NCBI GenBank assembly: GCA_033060915.1 | Contig: CM065380.1 | Coordinates: 44,863,501 to 44,927,500, forward strand | Reading direction: 5' to 3' | Length of the DNA: 64,000 bases | Source: Euryodendron excelsum | Lineage: Eukaryota > Streptophyta > Magnoliopsida > Ericales > Pentaphylacaceae | In this document: one piece after another, positions 22,833 to 35,152 of the stretch | How the letters are laid out: each line of letters begins with the position of its first letter | Numbering within the stretch: position 1 is the stretch's first letter | Program-made: the position numbers and the translations under genes | Notes under the pieces: model-generated | Told to the model about the DNA's origin: nothing | Database searches by the model: none | What the model saw: the letters and a program-made list of their open reading frames with translations, nothing else

Positions 22833-25187
22833 ATGTCTGTTATAGTTGCAGATATGTCAATGAAGCGCAAGTTGTTTATCAAGTCTGGAGGCATGTCCCA
22901 GATGGTGATGGAGTACGAGATGCAAAGAAAAAATGCAATTGAAAGTCACAATACAAGCATGTCCCAAACGGTGCTGGACTACGAGATGCAAAGAAAAAAT
23001 AGAATTGAAAGTAACAATGCAAGGCTTACAAATTTAAATTTAAAAGGATTGTCAAATTCATTGTTCAATTCAAGTACATGTTCTAAGCATGGAGCTAATC
23101 AGAAGAAAAACAAGAATAAAAGTCATGATGATGATGAGTATCTACCTTCAGATGAGGAAGGAACATACTCATCAACCGAAAATGACCATTCATCTCGATC
23201 TCGAGCAGATAAGGTAATATTTGTGACAACACTTGGTAATGACTTGGTTTGAAAGATTTTATCAGCTAAACAAGTTACCCCTGATCACGTTATACCTAAA
23301 CCAAAGGAGTTTTTTAATTAGCTGGTTCCGTGATATTCAATTTTATAATTCAGTTGTAACTAATGACTTTAATTTCTTTTTTCATAACAATACTTATTAT
23401 TTAATAACATAATCACTTTTCATGTTCATGTTTTTCTAATGCATTGCATTTTAATTTAATAGGTGACCATGCATTCGGGAAGAAAAGAAGGAATACATCA
23501 TCATCTTCAACCGGGAACTCACTTATGAATTTGCAATCCCCGAGTGAGCCACCACCCACCACTATTTTGTTGAGTTCTTTGCCTTCAGAGCAGCTAGAAC
23601 AGCCACCTGTGGTGACTAATCAATCGCACATTATTGAACCAAGTGCACCAATTCTTATTTTTTCAAGGGGTGTAGGTAAAATGATAGTTTCTTTATACTT
23701 GCTAGACCCACCAGTGTAACTGCTAAAATAGTAATTGGTAAAATGTCTGTTTAAAAATATTTGTCAGGTGGGTCAAGGTCAAAGCGTGTGCAGGGGCCTA
23801 GTCTTGGAAAAGGATTAACTAAACTAATTGATGACAATTTTGGGGAAAGGCTCCTAGTGCCAATTTTTTAAGGGTTCAACACATTTTGCGGTCCTTATGC
23901 TCTTATGTGTTCAAACCAACTGGGGATTGCAATTAGAAGGTATTGTCCTATTGAAGGATTTGCTGAGAGATGGAAACTTATTAACTAGTTAAGGAAACTA
24001 TTCTACAATCTGTGCGGGTAATATCTTCTATTAATAGGTTACAAACTATATATTCAACAGTTTGTAAGTACTTTTAACTTCTTGTTGTTTTGGTAGGACA
24101 AATTTTAAATCACTGCTGATGAGGATTCAGATGAGAACAACCCTGTAGTCCTTGCTATGATAAATAAGAGGGCTAATCTTTTGTATAAAAATTGGAAAGG
24201 CAAGATGAGTAAGCATTATTACAAGTCAAAAAAAGCTATGGTTGATCCATACAATGAACCATATAGGGGGGTGACGATGGACGATTGGAAGTATATGATT
24301 GATCATGTATTTAAGAGTAAAACATTTAGGGTAAGTTTAGCACAATTTAATTTCAGTTTAAAATTGTAATGAATTGTGATTAATTCAGTTTGAAGTTTAA
24401 GTTTATATTTTTTGTTATAGAAATGGTCAAGAGCTGGTAGAAAGAATAAGAAAAAGTTGTCGTACGGCCATTCCCTGGGATCGAGATCATTTGCTGCTAC
24501 GATGACCAAAAAGGTGATTGTTGATGTTATGTAAAACACACTATAAGTTTTGTATTTTTTAAGGTATATAACTCATCTTTTCAATACAAGTAAATGACTT
24601 ACGTACGTAGTTGATTGACTTTGCAGCCACGGGCCACAGATGAAGAAATGCCAGATTTTATTGATTATTTTAAGGATGGACATCAGTCAAAAAAGACAAA
24701 AGAGTGGCTGCACCCAGAATACAAGAGGTAATACGTATATATTTAAGCCTTATACACTCTTGCACAATACTAGCTCGACTATTAGTATTGTCAAAAAATG
24801 ATAACTAATTTATAACCTTTGTTTCTTTTTTGAAAGGAAGAGATGGTGAAAATTCGTGATGATGCTAAGGCATTCGGCATACATACAACACCGGAAGAAA
24901 TCTCAAGGAAAGCGCTTAGTGAGAGAAAATGGTACATCCTTGGGTTTGGGGTAGGTCCGAAGCCATCATCAGGTTATGATAATGAATCTCGTTCAAATCA
25001 AAAGCTGAATACACTTGCATCTGAATTAGAGATACTTCGTGAGGAATGGGAAAGAGAGAAGGAGGAGCAAGCTAAGGAGCGAAAGGAGCGAGAAAAGGAG
25101 CAGAAAGAGCAACAAAGAGAGAGAGAGAGGACGAGAAGAGGAGCTGTGATGAACTACAAAAAGAATTCGACGAACTTCAACATTTGA
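22833..25187 (+). pseudogene. Transposase_24 (Ptta/En/Spm) type CACTA protein, multi-exon
   Basis: Coding blocks lie at 22852-23213 (acceptor TTGCAG, donor AAG|GTAATA), about 23462-23700, about 23768-24020, 24100-24330, 24421-24520, 24630-24730 and 24838-25187. The later blocks have the plant Ptta/En/Spm signature: 'LLYKNWKGKMSKHYY', 'KWSRAGRKNKKKLSYGH', 'GSRSFAATM' and 'FIDYFKDGHQSKKTKEW'. An Arg/Glu-rich coiled coil (about 25020-25140) closes it. The first block has two copies of a 20-residue segment. A stop near 23867 ('VPIF*GFN') breaks the frame unless it is spliced out. In the family this protein accompanies TNP2 and is thought to bind the subterminal repeats. Exon borders other than the first are estimates. 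Confidence 0.75.
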
Positions 25188-26447
25188 TGATGCAGCAGAT
25201 GAAGGCATGTGGAAATAGTCAAGGAATTTGGTATGGGTCCATCTCTTGCCACTCCAACTCTCTTTAATTATGCAGTTGAAAATAATATGTTTGCCAAAAT
25301 GGTTTGTACTTATTTGATTCATATTTAGCTGGTTAGATGATTCAACACTGATGCCTACTCTAGGAACCTCTACCAAGTCTGTGTAATAAAACTCCTCTGA
25401 GTTCGGTCTAGGATATTATTATGATTCGTGGCTGATCATCTAGAGAAAACAATTGGAAAGTCACTGAATTTGTAACAAAATCAAATTGCCACTCACTTCT
25501 GCTTAAAATCAAATTGACCGTTGGATAATGAATAAGACACAATGGTTATTCACTTTTTTTGTTCTGCCTACATCAAGTTCAGATTTTGTAAGTCTTTTGT
25601 AATCACATTACAATTTCTATTTTAGGACTGTTACTAATGAAATCTTTTATTTTTTGTGTTTATTCTTTTACAGATTGTTGATGGCCATCATGGACGAAGA
25701 TTTTGTAGGACAAAGTTTTGGTGGGACAAGGATTTTAGATGTTAATATTACGGCTAATTGCACATGTTATTTTAGGGTAGTTCGTACTTTTGAATTATAA
25801 AGGTTTCTGATTGTGAATATTAGACTTGGCTAGATTAATTTACATGTATTTTAGAATTTTATTGTTTACATAGGTGGATATAGTTTTGTGGATGTTAGCA
25901 CTGATATTTTTATTGAAATTAAGTATATAGTTTCTTTATACGAAGCTCTATGTACTTGTTAAGTTAGAATTGATCGATTGTGATTCGTTTAGGTTTCGGA
26001 TAATAATGGTCGTCTCTAGTATCTTCTTAATAAATGAGCAACTAATTCTTTGGCTACTAACATGTTTTGGTTGCGAAAGTCCTTATGATCGTGGGATTTG
26101 TAACTACTTATATTGGTCACTATAAGATGACATTGGCGAACAATTAGCTATATCAACTAATAATTAGTCACAAAGTGTAGTCGCCACTGACTAAGTATTG
26201 GCAACTATGGGAGTTTCGCGACTAACGTCAATGGTTACCGTATGACATCTTTTGGTGACTACCAATTTAGTCGTCATTGATCACATATCAGCAACTAACC
26301 AAAACTTAATTGCCATAACATTTAGTAACCTCTAATAGGCCATTAAATAATTTAATCGCCACCTTAGTCGCGAATTCATATTGGCAACTAAAAAATAACA
26401 TTCAGTGATTATTTTATTTGTTACTAATTGTGTTTTTTCTTATAGTG
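25188..26447. other. CACTA 3' flank and right subterminal repeats
   Basis: The stretch 25190-25800 holds the 3' end and introns of the preceding gene. From about 26030 the sequence is dense in short motifs such as 'ttagtcgccac', 'gcgactaa' and 'ggcaacta' in both orientations, and ends at the inverted terminal repeat at 26447. Confidence 0.7.
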
Positions 26448-27240
26448 AAAGTTCTAACTTCTGACACATTCTTTGGTTATTCCCATTTTATTATATCTTT
26501 AATCTTTTTTTGGTCTACACAAATTTCTTCCTTAGATATCACATGCCTCCAAAATACTACACTATCAAGCCAAAACTCACACTTGCTAAATTTGGCATAC
26601 AACTGTTGATCACGTAATGTCTGCAATTTAAGTCCCATATGTTTTTCATGCTCCTCCTTATTATGTGAATACACCAATATACCATCTATAAATACAATCA
26701 CAAAGAATCAATGAAAGGCTAAAATACCTGATTCATTAAGTCCATAAAAATAGCTAGACATTGGTCACTCTAAAAGGCATCACTAAAAACTCGTAGTGTC
26801 TGTGTCGAGTACGAAAAGCAGTTTTTGAAATATCACTATCCTTCACTTTCAACTGATGATATCTTGATCTCAAATTGATCTTTGAAAAAACTTTGGTTCC
26901 TTGTAACTAATCAAATAAGTCATCAATACGTGGTAAAGGATACTTATTCTTTATTATAACTTGGTTTAATTGCCAGTAATCTATACAAAGCCTCATTCTC
27001 CCATCCTTCTTCCTAACAAATAATACAGTAGCTCCCCACGGTGACACACATCGTTGTATAAACCTCTGATCTAACAAATCTTGTAACTAAATCTTTAACT
27101 CTCTCAATTCTGTTGGTTCTATTCTATGAGGAGAAATAGAAATTGGAGCAGTCTCTAGTAACAAGTCAATAAAGAATTCCACCTCTCTGTCAAGTACTAT
27201 CTCTGATAACTGCTCGGGAAATACATATGAAAATTCTTAT
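26448..27240 (-). pseudogene. Gypsy reverse transcriptase relic
   Basis: On the minus strand from about 27055 it reads '[19 protein letters not shown]', '[19 protein letters not shown]' and further down '[19 protein letters not shown]'. The catalytic box normally FIDD is FIDG, so one of the two metal-binding Asp residues is gone; CIDYR has become CIDYW. It ends at 'KIKDIIKWE', then the CACTA element interrupts; the next residues of the gene are found at 15836 and below. Confidence 0.9.
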
Positions 27241-29081
27241 ACCAATGGATCGTTTGACAACTTCAATTCTATCTTGATAGTATCAATCACGTGGGCCAAA
27301 TACCCTTCACAACCTTTTTGTAACAGCTTCCTAGCTTCGAAAGTTGATATAAAAAAACGTAGGGACCACATCTCGCTCTCTTTGGAATATAAACTCTGAT
27401 TTATCAGGAATTCAGAAGACAACTTCTTTTTTAAAACAATCTATAGAAGCATGATAAGATAACAACCAATCCATACCTAGTATTAAATTAAAGTCATGGA
27501 TTGCCAAAGGAATTAAGTCCATAGTCAACTCCTTTTCCCCGATTTTTAGCACTTGTACACCATGTCTGCCAATACTAAATCTCCCATACGTGTTGATACA
27601 AGTAAATGATGTGCCATTAAAGTACGTGGCTTATCTAGATGCATACTAAATGCAACAAAAATGAAAGAATGAGTAGATCTAGAATCTAACAATATAAAGG
27701 TATCTTTGCTAGCCACCAACATCATACTTATCACCATTGTAGGAGTTGCCTGAACATCTCTCTGAGTCATGTCATATACTCGTGTCTGGTTCCGTGGTTC
27801 AGAAGTAGTCCCTTGTCCCCGTTAAGTAATCCCAAATACTCCTCTTCCACTATTGACAACACTACCTATGAAAGAAGCTGCTATAGAGCTTTGAGTATCA
27901 TTTCTAGCTATATGCCTTGGCTATCTACATTGATAACATTTATTAGTCCACGGTACTGGACACTCTCTTACCACATGTCCCATCATTCCACATCTGTAGT
28001 AGACAATTCCTCCACTTCTACCATTAGAAAATCTTGAACCTAAGGGTCTCGCTGGAGATCTCCCAAGTCCTCAACCCCTTGCGCTTTCTGATCTTTGACT
28101 TGGTTGTGCTCGACCTTGTTCACTAGCCGTAGCAGATTCTAATGATTTTTTCCTTGAAGTTTTAACTCCTACATCAAACCTTCCTTTTTTAATTGCTCCC
28201 TTTTCCTAGTTAATTCTTTCATATCTTGCTTCATAATTTTTTCTTTATTCACCAGATCTATATACCTTGTTATTTCAAGAACTGAGATTCAAGATCGAAT
28301 AGCTAACTCCAGTCCTTGCTGAAATCTCCTGCGTTTGGCATCCTTAATACACACTAAATCAGGTTCAAATCGAGACAATATTGTGAACTGCTCCTCAAAT
28401 TCAAACATTGTCATCTTCCCTTGCTTTAGAGAAATAAACTCTTGTTCTTTTTGGTACCTATAAGCAAGAGGAAAATATTGTTCATTAAATACCTTTTCAA
28501 ATTGCTTCCAAGTAAAGGGCACTCCCGCTGCCTGAGATATCAACAACCGCCTAGTAGCTTCCCACTAATTCCTAACTTTTTCTCTTAGCATAAACACAGC
28601 TAATAGCAATTTCTGCTCATCAGTTACTACCATTACTTCAAAGATTGCTTCCAACTTCTTTAATCATTCCTCTGCTTCCACTGGATTTACTGCCACAGTG
28701 AATTCTGGTGGATTAAGCTTTATAAACTGTTTGTACAAAGTACTAACATATGGCATAGGTCTCGTTGACTGTTACTTTATGTATTGTGACAGGACATTAT
28801 CCACTTTGTCCGCTGTATCCTATAAATTCTAAACACTAGCTGGAATATTCTGTTCACCATGTTCTTGGTTGGCGTCCTTGCTCCCTAGCTGGAGCTGATG
28901 ACACATCTTCCTCAACTTCCCTTTGCGAATCTCTTTATGCCATACTTTCTGCATTAGATCACAGTAAGTACACAATTTATATAACACACATAATTCTACC
29001 AACTTAAACTAACACAAACAACATTCTAAACTCCACTACAACTTTAGACACCAACTCAATAACATAGCCTCAGTCTTAAAA
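27241..29081 (-). pseudogene. Gypsy gag and protease relic
   Basis: Gag is recognisable at 28546-28289 ('FTWKQFEKVFNEQYFP', 'SLKQGKMTMFEFEEQF'). A zinc-knuckle remnant near 28000-27945 reads 'YYRCGMMGHVVREC'; the first Cys of C-X2-C is Tyr. The protease region (27770-27546) has 'FILLDSRSTHSFI', where the family has D-S-G, so the Gly after the catalytic Asp-Ser is Arg. Several stops separate the blocks. The order gag, knuckle, protease, reverse transcriptase matches a gypsy element on the minus strand. Confidence 0.85.
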
Positions 29082-29099
29082 CCTTGGCTCTGATATCAA
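29082..29099 (-). other. Gypsy primer-binding site (tRNA-Met-like)
   Basis: On the minus strand it reads 'TTGATATCAGAGCCAAGG', next to the LTR end at 29102. 'TATCAGAGCC' matches the initiator tRNA-Met complement; the first bases carry mismatches. Confidence 0.75.
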
Positions 29100-29101
29100 T
29101 A

Positions 29102-31105
29102 TGTCACACCTTCTCCTAATCAAGTGTCAATAACACATTCTTAAGATGAGTAGACCGCACAGGTCACCGACTTGCGAACATCACCTAGTTAGTAACAATC
29201 CCAAAGAAATGTATCTTATAAAGCATTTGAAAATATCACTAATATACAACTATCATTTACGAATCATATATATACATAAAGAGAACTACCAAAACAAACT
29301 CCCAAATATTTACAAGATGGAGATGTAAATAAATTTCAAAACATTTTTCACCAAAGTGTACAATATGAATAAAATCTACAACCTAAACTAGTAGAGCTCC
29401 TCAAAGCTCAACTACTCAACACCAGATACAGTGGACTGGATATCACCATCTAATCTTGGAAAACAACATGTGTGGGTGTGAGCTTCTTATCAACTCGCTT
29501 ACTAAGTTAATCAAACTCATAAATAATGAATATTAAACAAACACCAAACTAATCACCAATAGATAATACATCTTTCAATAATATGTAATCATACACCTAT
29601 CACCATCATTAATGAGAAAATTCTCATGTAATGCAATGTCTGATGTCACCACATATGCACACCAATAATAATGCCCAATTCATAGTTGGCAAGTTATCTA
29701 AGAATATCCACCATGACTTAACCTCACCAGTGCAATGCAAATTATGTACACAATGCATGTTGTATGTAATGTTTTCACATAATCCAACACCAACACCAAT
29801 AATAATAATAAGATATTTAATTCAATAGGAGTAATAATATCTTAAACCCTCACCTCGTTTTGCTGTATAAAACAAGGTTGAATAACTCCTTAGATGAAAT
29901 TGGAGTATCTTTGGCTGCCTCTAAACCTATCATACACCACAACAATATCATATATAAATGCTCACAATCTATTCATGTACATAGCTTATAACTCACCAAT
30001 ATAAGATATGATACTTCAAATGACATATTAGAAACTTAATGAGAAACTGTTAACACTTGTAATAAAGTGTTGACTCCTTAATAATATGTGTTAATTCCTC
30101 CAACACTGGGTGTTGACCCTTGAAGGTAATATGCAAAAATAACAAAAACCAATGGACCATGCCAGTGAGCACTCAACCTTGCACTGGCATGCTTACTCCA
30201 GTGGATTGCGCTAGTAAGCGCACTCTACCTAGCACTGGCTCACTTACTCTAGTAGACTGCACCAGTAGGCGCTCTCCATTCACACTCACTAGTCCGAAAA
30301 TGATGTATCTAAAAATAGAGTTTTAAGCATCTCTTAACTACTCCAACACATTTATAAGTCTCCTCAGATTTAGAATAAGGTTCTAAAGTCTCACACAAGA
30401 CTTCAAACATCAAAACATGAACATTACAATGATTCTAAGTCTCTAACTTGAAATCTTTAATTCTTATCCATTTTCACAATTCTAAGGCATGAAATGGTCT
30501 TTCTAAATGAAACAATCAATTTAATATATAGAAACAATCATGGTGTTGAAATTCCTCACCTCAAACAAAGGGTACACAACCTTCTCCTTCAATCTCTTCT
30601 TTTCTTTCCCTTTTCTCTCCTTTTCTCACACTTTCTCTTTTGCCAAATACATGTTAGTACAAAAGCACCTCTCTTCTCTCTCTTATCTTGACTTGATGCA
30701 AGTATTATAGATATAATCTTGTATCTATACTTACACATGTCAAGCACACTCCTATGTTGTAAATGAAACATACACCCAAATTATGATGAAGCACACAAAT
30801 ATGTGGCATTAAGTTACACTCCCACTTTACACCTTCTTGCTTCACCACTTCTCACTAATCCACATCATTATCATAATTAAACATACTTAGGTTAATTAAT
30901 CATCATTAACCTCAAGCTAAGCATGAAAATTAATTATACTAATTAGTCATGGATTAAGATAATTAATCATGCTTAAAATGAATTGATCCTTACATGATAT
31001 GCTATAATTAAAACATGTTATTCAAGCTTCTCAATTAAGAAAAATCATGTACTACTACATATGCATTTAAGCTAAATGTGATACTTAGCAAAACAAGGTC
31101 ACACA
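29102..31105 (-). repeat. Gypsy 5' LTR (about 2 kb)
   Basis: The inner border at 29102 ('tgtcacacc' on the plus strand) abuts the primer-binding site. The first 550 bp match the truncated LTR 13912-14460. The outer border is placed near 'caaggtcacaca' (about 31105) by similarity to the related LTR at 45826-47383, whose outer end reads 'tgttttgaccttg'. No gene is inside; the (CA) and (CT) microsatellites that follow blur the boundary. Confidence 0.65.
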
Positions 31106-31123
31106 CACACACCCATACACACA

Positions 31124-31125
<2 letters not shown>

Positions 31126-31185
<60 letters not shown>
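31126..31185. repeat. (CT)30 microsatellite
   Basis: There are about 60 uninterrupted bases of CT repeat, preceded by a short CA run. Copy D has a shorter CT-rich tract at the same place in the duplicated flank (38660-38700), so the tract is partly ancestral to the unit. Confidence 0.95.
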
Positions 31186-31186
<1 letters not shown>

Positions 31187-31189
31187 GTG

Positions 31190-31716
31190 GCCAATCATGA
31201 GATCCCAACTAAAGCATAAGTTACTTTCTCCAATAGTCAGAAACTGTCATACTACTAGAAAACCTTCCCATGTTCATTTTATGGGTGATATCCATTTCCT
31301 GAGGTTCCATGGATTCTTGATTTTTCTAGATCAACTTATGGCATGATATTTTCCTTCCAATTTATGTGAAGGCTATTAACCTCAAAGTATCTAGAATAGT
31401 CAAGTCATGGTTTGAAAAACTGCATGAAGAAATTTTGAATGTCAAGTGGTGGTTCATGAATGGTTCAAGCCAAACCGATAGTGGACAATGCACTGTTTTG
31501 TTCAATAAAATTATTTGTGTTCTTGAGATTACATCACCAATTTTTTTGTTGTTGTATTCTTACTCCTACTAATTTTGAACATGGAGTCAGTTAACAACAT
31601 GGCAAGAGGAAGTAGTGTGCATATAAGTAAGAAAGAATGTTGGAAATGCATGTTTTACAAATCATTTCAATGATATATAATTCAATACATTAATGAAATT
31701 TCTCTTGTGCTATGTA
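31190..31716 (+). repeat. Duplicated LRR-RLP 5' flank, copy B end and copy C start
   Basis: 'ccaatcatgagatcccaac', 'catttcctgaggttccatgg' and the following 200 bp match 1890-2200, 38700-38960 and 40990-41430. Near 31579-31716 the order returns to the beginning of a unit ('attaatgaaatttctcttg', compare 1323-1340), so a new copy (C) starts without a gene in between. It breaks at about 31713 against a CACTA-like end. Confidence 0.7.
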
Positions 31717-32045
31717 CTACAAGAAATTTGCTATCTTGTGTAGTTTCAAAGACGCCTCTACAGCTCTAAAAAACACTGGTAGAAGTTTTAGTGACGTTTT
31801 GCTGGCAACACGGACTATGAAGGTGTGGTTTTATGTTTATGACGTTTTCAAAACACTTTGAGTCACTTTTGGTTAACGTTTTCTAAAGCGTTGACAACTG
31901 GTTGCCGGCAACAACTTTTTGGTGTATGATGACATGATTCGATGGCGTTTGTTAGGAAAATGGTGTCATATTTGGCCTTTAGTGGCTTTTTCTTGTAAAT
32001 GCCACTTTTTCTATTCTTCATTTTTGCAGTTTCCTGGTGTAAAAT
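31713..32045 (+). mobile_element. CACTA-like terminal remnant
   Basis: It starts 'ctacaagaaatttg', one base context away from a canonical CACTACAAGAAA end. It is followed by repeated 'gacgttttg', 'aacgttttc' and 'ggcgttt' motifs typical of CACTA subterminal DNA. It interrupts the duplicated flank. The matching right end was not found. Confidence 0.45.
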
Positions 32046-35030
32046 CTGGTATTTAAAAAAAAGTTATAAAGGGAGAGGAATAATTAAAACAGAATCTCTA
32101 TAAATTAAAGAATTAGAGAAATATAGATATACATATATATAGATGTGTATATATCACATGGGGTCATGTTGGTGGGAAAAAAAAAACAAAAATAGAAAGA
32201 AAGATTTGGCAATTGCATGACAAGCATTTATCATTGTGTCTTCTGAAGCCGATACAAAGAGAGACCCTTGCTTATTGATTTTGTGGAAGAGAGGAGAAAT
32301 GAGCCTTGGACACTTATCCAAATGTTTCTTCCTCTCATCATCCTATATGGCATGCAAGCTATTCAAAATGGGGTTTAGGACATTAGATTTGGGCTGCCAA
32401 ATTAGTGCAAGCAATATATATATAGAAAGAGGGAGCATAAACGTTTGCCAAGTGAGAAAAAAAGTGAGAAAAGGTAAGAAAGTGAGAGAAAAACTTGGTA
32501 CAAAGCTCAAATCAAGCCCAAATCTTCTCAAACTCAAGTATGTTGTTCTACTCATTGTTATATACTTTATTTCAATCTTGCATGTTGGTTAGGTTGGTCA
32601 GAGGTGATCAGAAAATGGCTGGAAAGCCATTGTTTCCGACAAGGCTTGGTTTTTAAGAAACTTGAGCATTTAAGTTTCGAACAATGCATTCTGATTTAGG
32701 GCATTTGTGCTATGTTTCTAGGCATCTTAAAAATGTTTAGAATCTGGTCTTGAGGACCTAGGTTGTTTAAAAGTGAAATGGGTTAATTTTTTTTTGTAAA
32801 AATGGGATAGATTCAGTTGGTCACATGAAGTGACTTTAGTTTTTGCATTTTGATTTAATTAAATACAATGAGTAGCTAGTATGGATTCTTTAATAGCCAT
32901 GCATGACCTTGTAACACTGATTTTTGTGAAGAAATTGAAAAAAATGGGAGTTGCAGGTTTGCCCAGAAATTTTAGGCAGAACCATGCACTTGCAGGCCCT
33001 TTTTGGAGGTCTAAATGACCTTAAATGTGAAATATTAAAATATATAAGTTGTAGATCTTTTCGATTGATACACTTTAGACTCAAGAATCACTTGATTCCA
33101 TTGAGAAATGAGTGAGAAAAACCTCTTTTATTGAGTGTTAAAATCGGATGAAAATAGGAGGAAGACGATGAATAGAGTTAACCATGCGCGTCCACTCTTG
33201 GGTTATGGTGTATGAGGGCACGTGTAGTATGTTTTAGTGCGTAACTGTTTGGTCACAATTTATACTTTGATAAATAAATATTTTTAAAATAAATTTCATA
33301 ATATTTGGATACTCGGAGGTATTTTTTTATTTTATATGAAGAAATTTCTTAATAATTATTATATATAATCTAAACGTTTTGGAAAATATTATGAGAGGTT
33401 TTGTACCACTTATGAAAACACTTTGGAAGGAGAGTGTCAAATTGTTAAGGTCTTTAAAAAAATTATAAATTCAAATTTTGAAGAAAACATGAGCTTAAAC
33501 CGTGTTCTAGGAGCTTTTAAAATAACGCTATCGATATCCGAGACCATTTTTCATATGTATAACACTCTCAAGTCATGTGGAATATTTTTACATATTATTA
33601 ATAATTTCTAAAAATTAGACGTGGTTCTAGCATAATATTTAGAAAGTATTATGGCTTTTTAACTATTTTCACTAATAGGAAATTTCCTGGACTATTTTCA
33701 ATATATTTAAAATACCATAGGCCAATACACAAAATATTTAACAAGGGCTTTAGAAAAATATTATACTTTTTTAGAATTTTGCAAACCAAAAGACGATAGA
33801 GATCATACGCATTAGGCCGAATGGGCCATAATGGCATTGTAGTCATTCCACCTTACGACGGGTAAACTTAGGATCATTAGAGAGTTTACACGCCATATAG
33901 CAAGCTACTTGAATTGTTAATAAACGATTGTGCTTAACAGAGTTGCACGTAAATTGAGACGAACCCAAGAAGACTACTTGAGTCAACTCGGATGATTAGG
34001 TAAGGGGTACCAATCCAGTAATCGCAATATGATTATTTCTCATTGATATATGTACTTCGAACTGAAATTACGTTTTGAATTGAAAAGCATGTTTTGCCTC
34101 ATTTTCTACACTACGAGCATATTTATTTTTACATGAGATAACTGAATAAATTGTCATGTCATTGATACTGAAATATTGGATTAAGAAGATAAAATGGGAG
34201 TTAATGGTCCAGAGTCTAGACTGATGCGGACTTGGTCGTAAGTTTATACCTATGCGGACTTGGTCCTAAGTCCAAACCGATGCGGGCTTAGTCTTGGCTC
34301 GGACCTTACTTAGAGTTAAAGAATCATGCTACCCGGTTTAATAATTGGTACACAAAAATGGGAAAAAAGGTGGTACCTTGAGCACAGTAAAGAAATGAAC
34401 AATTGCTTGTTGAGACATCATGACTTTACCAAAATTTACATGGCATGTGCTAAAACTTTGAATATAGCGTATGTAATTTTGTATATCATTGAGTGTTGCA
34501 GCACTTGTTCTGATTTTGAAATTATTGTTTTTATCCGCTATCTCAAAAATTAGGTAAACACTGTTTTATGAAAAACTTAAACTTATTATATGCTAGATAG
34601 TACACTATTGATGGGCTTTACAGCTCACTCCATCTTAGAAGTAACATTTCAGATGAGAAGGCGGTAAACGTGATAAAAACAACAATAGGAATTTCTAAGA
34701 ACTATGTTATACATCGAGAAATATCTCACGTGAAACCTAAGATCCAGCTGTCTTCTTCCTAGTTTTAGCAGGATTTTGAAACTATTTAGATTGTGGTTTA
34801 AGTGGTGCAAAGACATCAGATGATTTTACTGAGATATAATGATGAGGTACGGGTGTAATGTGTTATTTAAGTTAAATTAGAGACTAAAACTGTTATCATT
34901 TAAATTATAACTTTTCGACCACATGTTGATTCCTCATTGGGGGCGTTAATGCAATCGATGTGGGATTAGAGAGTGGTCTACGTCGTACCACTTGAAAATT
35001 CTCAAGCGTGGAAAAATTCGAGACGTGACA
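32046..35030. other. Non-coding; probable LTR-derived DNA with minus-strand LTR end
   Basis: No gene is seen. At 35030 the minus strand starts 'TGTCACGTCTCGAATTTTTC', the kind of 5' end common to Tekay/Del-type gypsy LTRs, so much of this stretch may be a solo LTR or LTR fragment read leftward. The other LTR end and a target duplication were not found. A 28-bp tandem repeat at 34223-34305 lies within it. Confidence 0.4.
34223..34305. repeat. Three-copy 28-bp tandem repeat
   Basis: Units 34223-34250, 34251-34278 and 34279-34305 share the core 'atgcggacttggtc' and the ending 'acc'. The third unit is one base shorter and more diverged. Confidence 0.85.
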
Positions 35031-35152
35031 CCTAGGGTGCCTTCTCTTTTCCCTCATCTTTAAAGGTACCACTACGCCAACTTAAGATGGTATTGATATA
35101 TTTTTCTGTAACATAATTTTTTAAATCAAATCTCTAGTTACAATCACTGCAG
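35031..35152. repeat. Segment shared with the D-E intergenic region
   Basis: Bases about 35065-35145 (with 'ccactacgccaactta' and 'atggtattgat') match 40294-40372. The latter lies between receptor copies D and E, suggesting this position was once the 3' side of another unit. Confidence 0.65.

Larger units (their letters stand above)
15837..26447. mobile_element. CACTA (En/Spm) DNA transposon, 10.6 kb
   Basis: The left end reads 'cactacaagaaaaaa' and the right end is its inverted partner 'ttttttcttatagtg'. The flanking 3-bp duplication is 'aaa' (15834-15836 and 26448-26450). Subterminal regions (about 15860-16130 and 26050-26430) are filled with short repeats of the 'gcgactaa/ttagtcgc' kind, the usual transposase-binding layout. 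Inside are a TNP2-type transposase on the minus strand, a Transposase_24-type gene on the plus strand and a captured LRR-RLP fragment. The host sequence on each side is one gypsy pol gene, which confirms the boundaries. TNP2 is broken, so it cannot move alone. Confidence 0.95.
13912..31105 (-). mobile_element. Ty3/gypsy LTR retrotransposon (Tekay/Del-like), split by CACTA
   Basis: The minus-strand order is: 5' LTR (29102 to about 31105), primer-binding site, gag, protease, reverse transcriptase, [CACTA insertion 15837-26447], RNase H, integrase, then a truncated 3' LTR (13912-14460). The spacer before integrase ('SIHEDGTL', 'INMYRDLQEVY') is like Tekay/Del elements. The integrase stops at 'LEDMLRAC' and joins LTR sequence directly, so the 3' end of pol and most of the 3' LTR U3 are deleted. 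Many stops and shifts mark it as old. The far right LTR boundary is set only approximately by homology; no target duplication was found. Confidence 0.88.

Noticed and set aside
31126..31185. Regular repeat considered as a possible CRISPR-like or structural array
   Set aside because: It is a plain (CT)n microsatellite; no spacer structure, and the genome is a plant.
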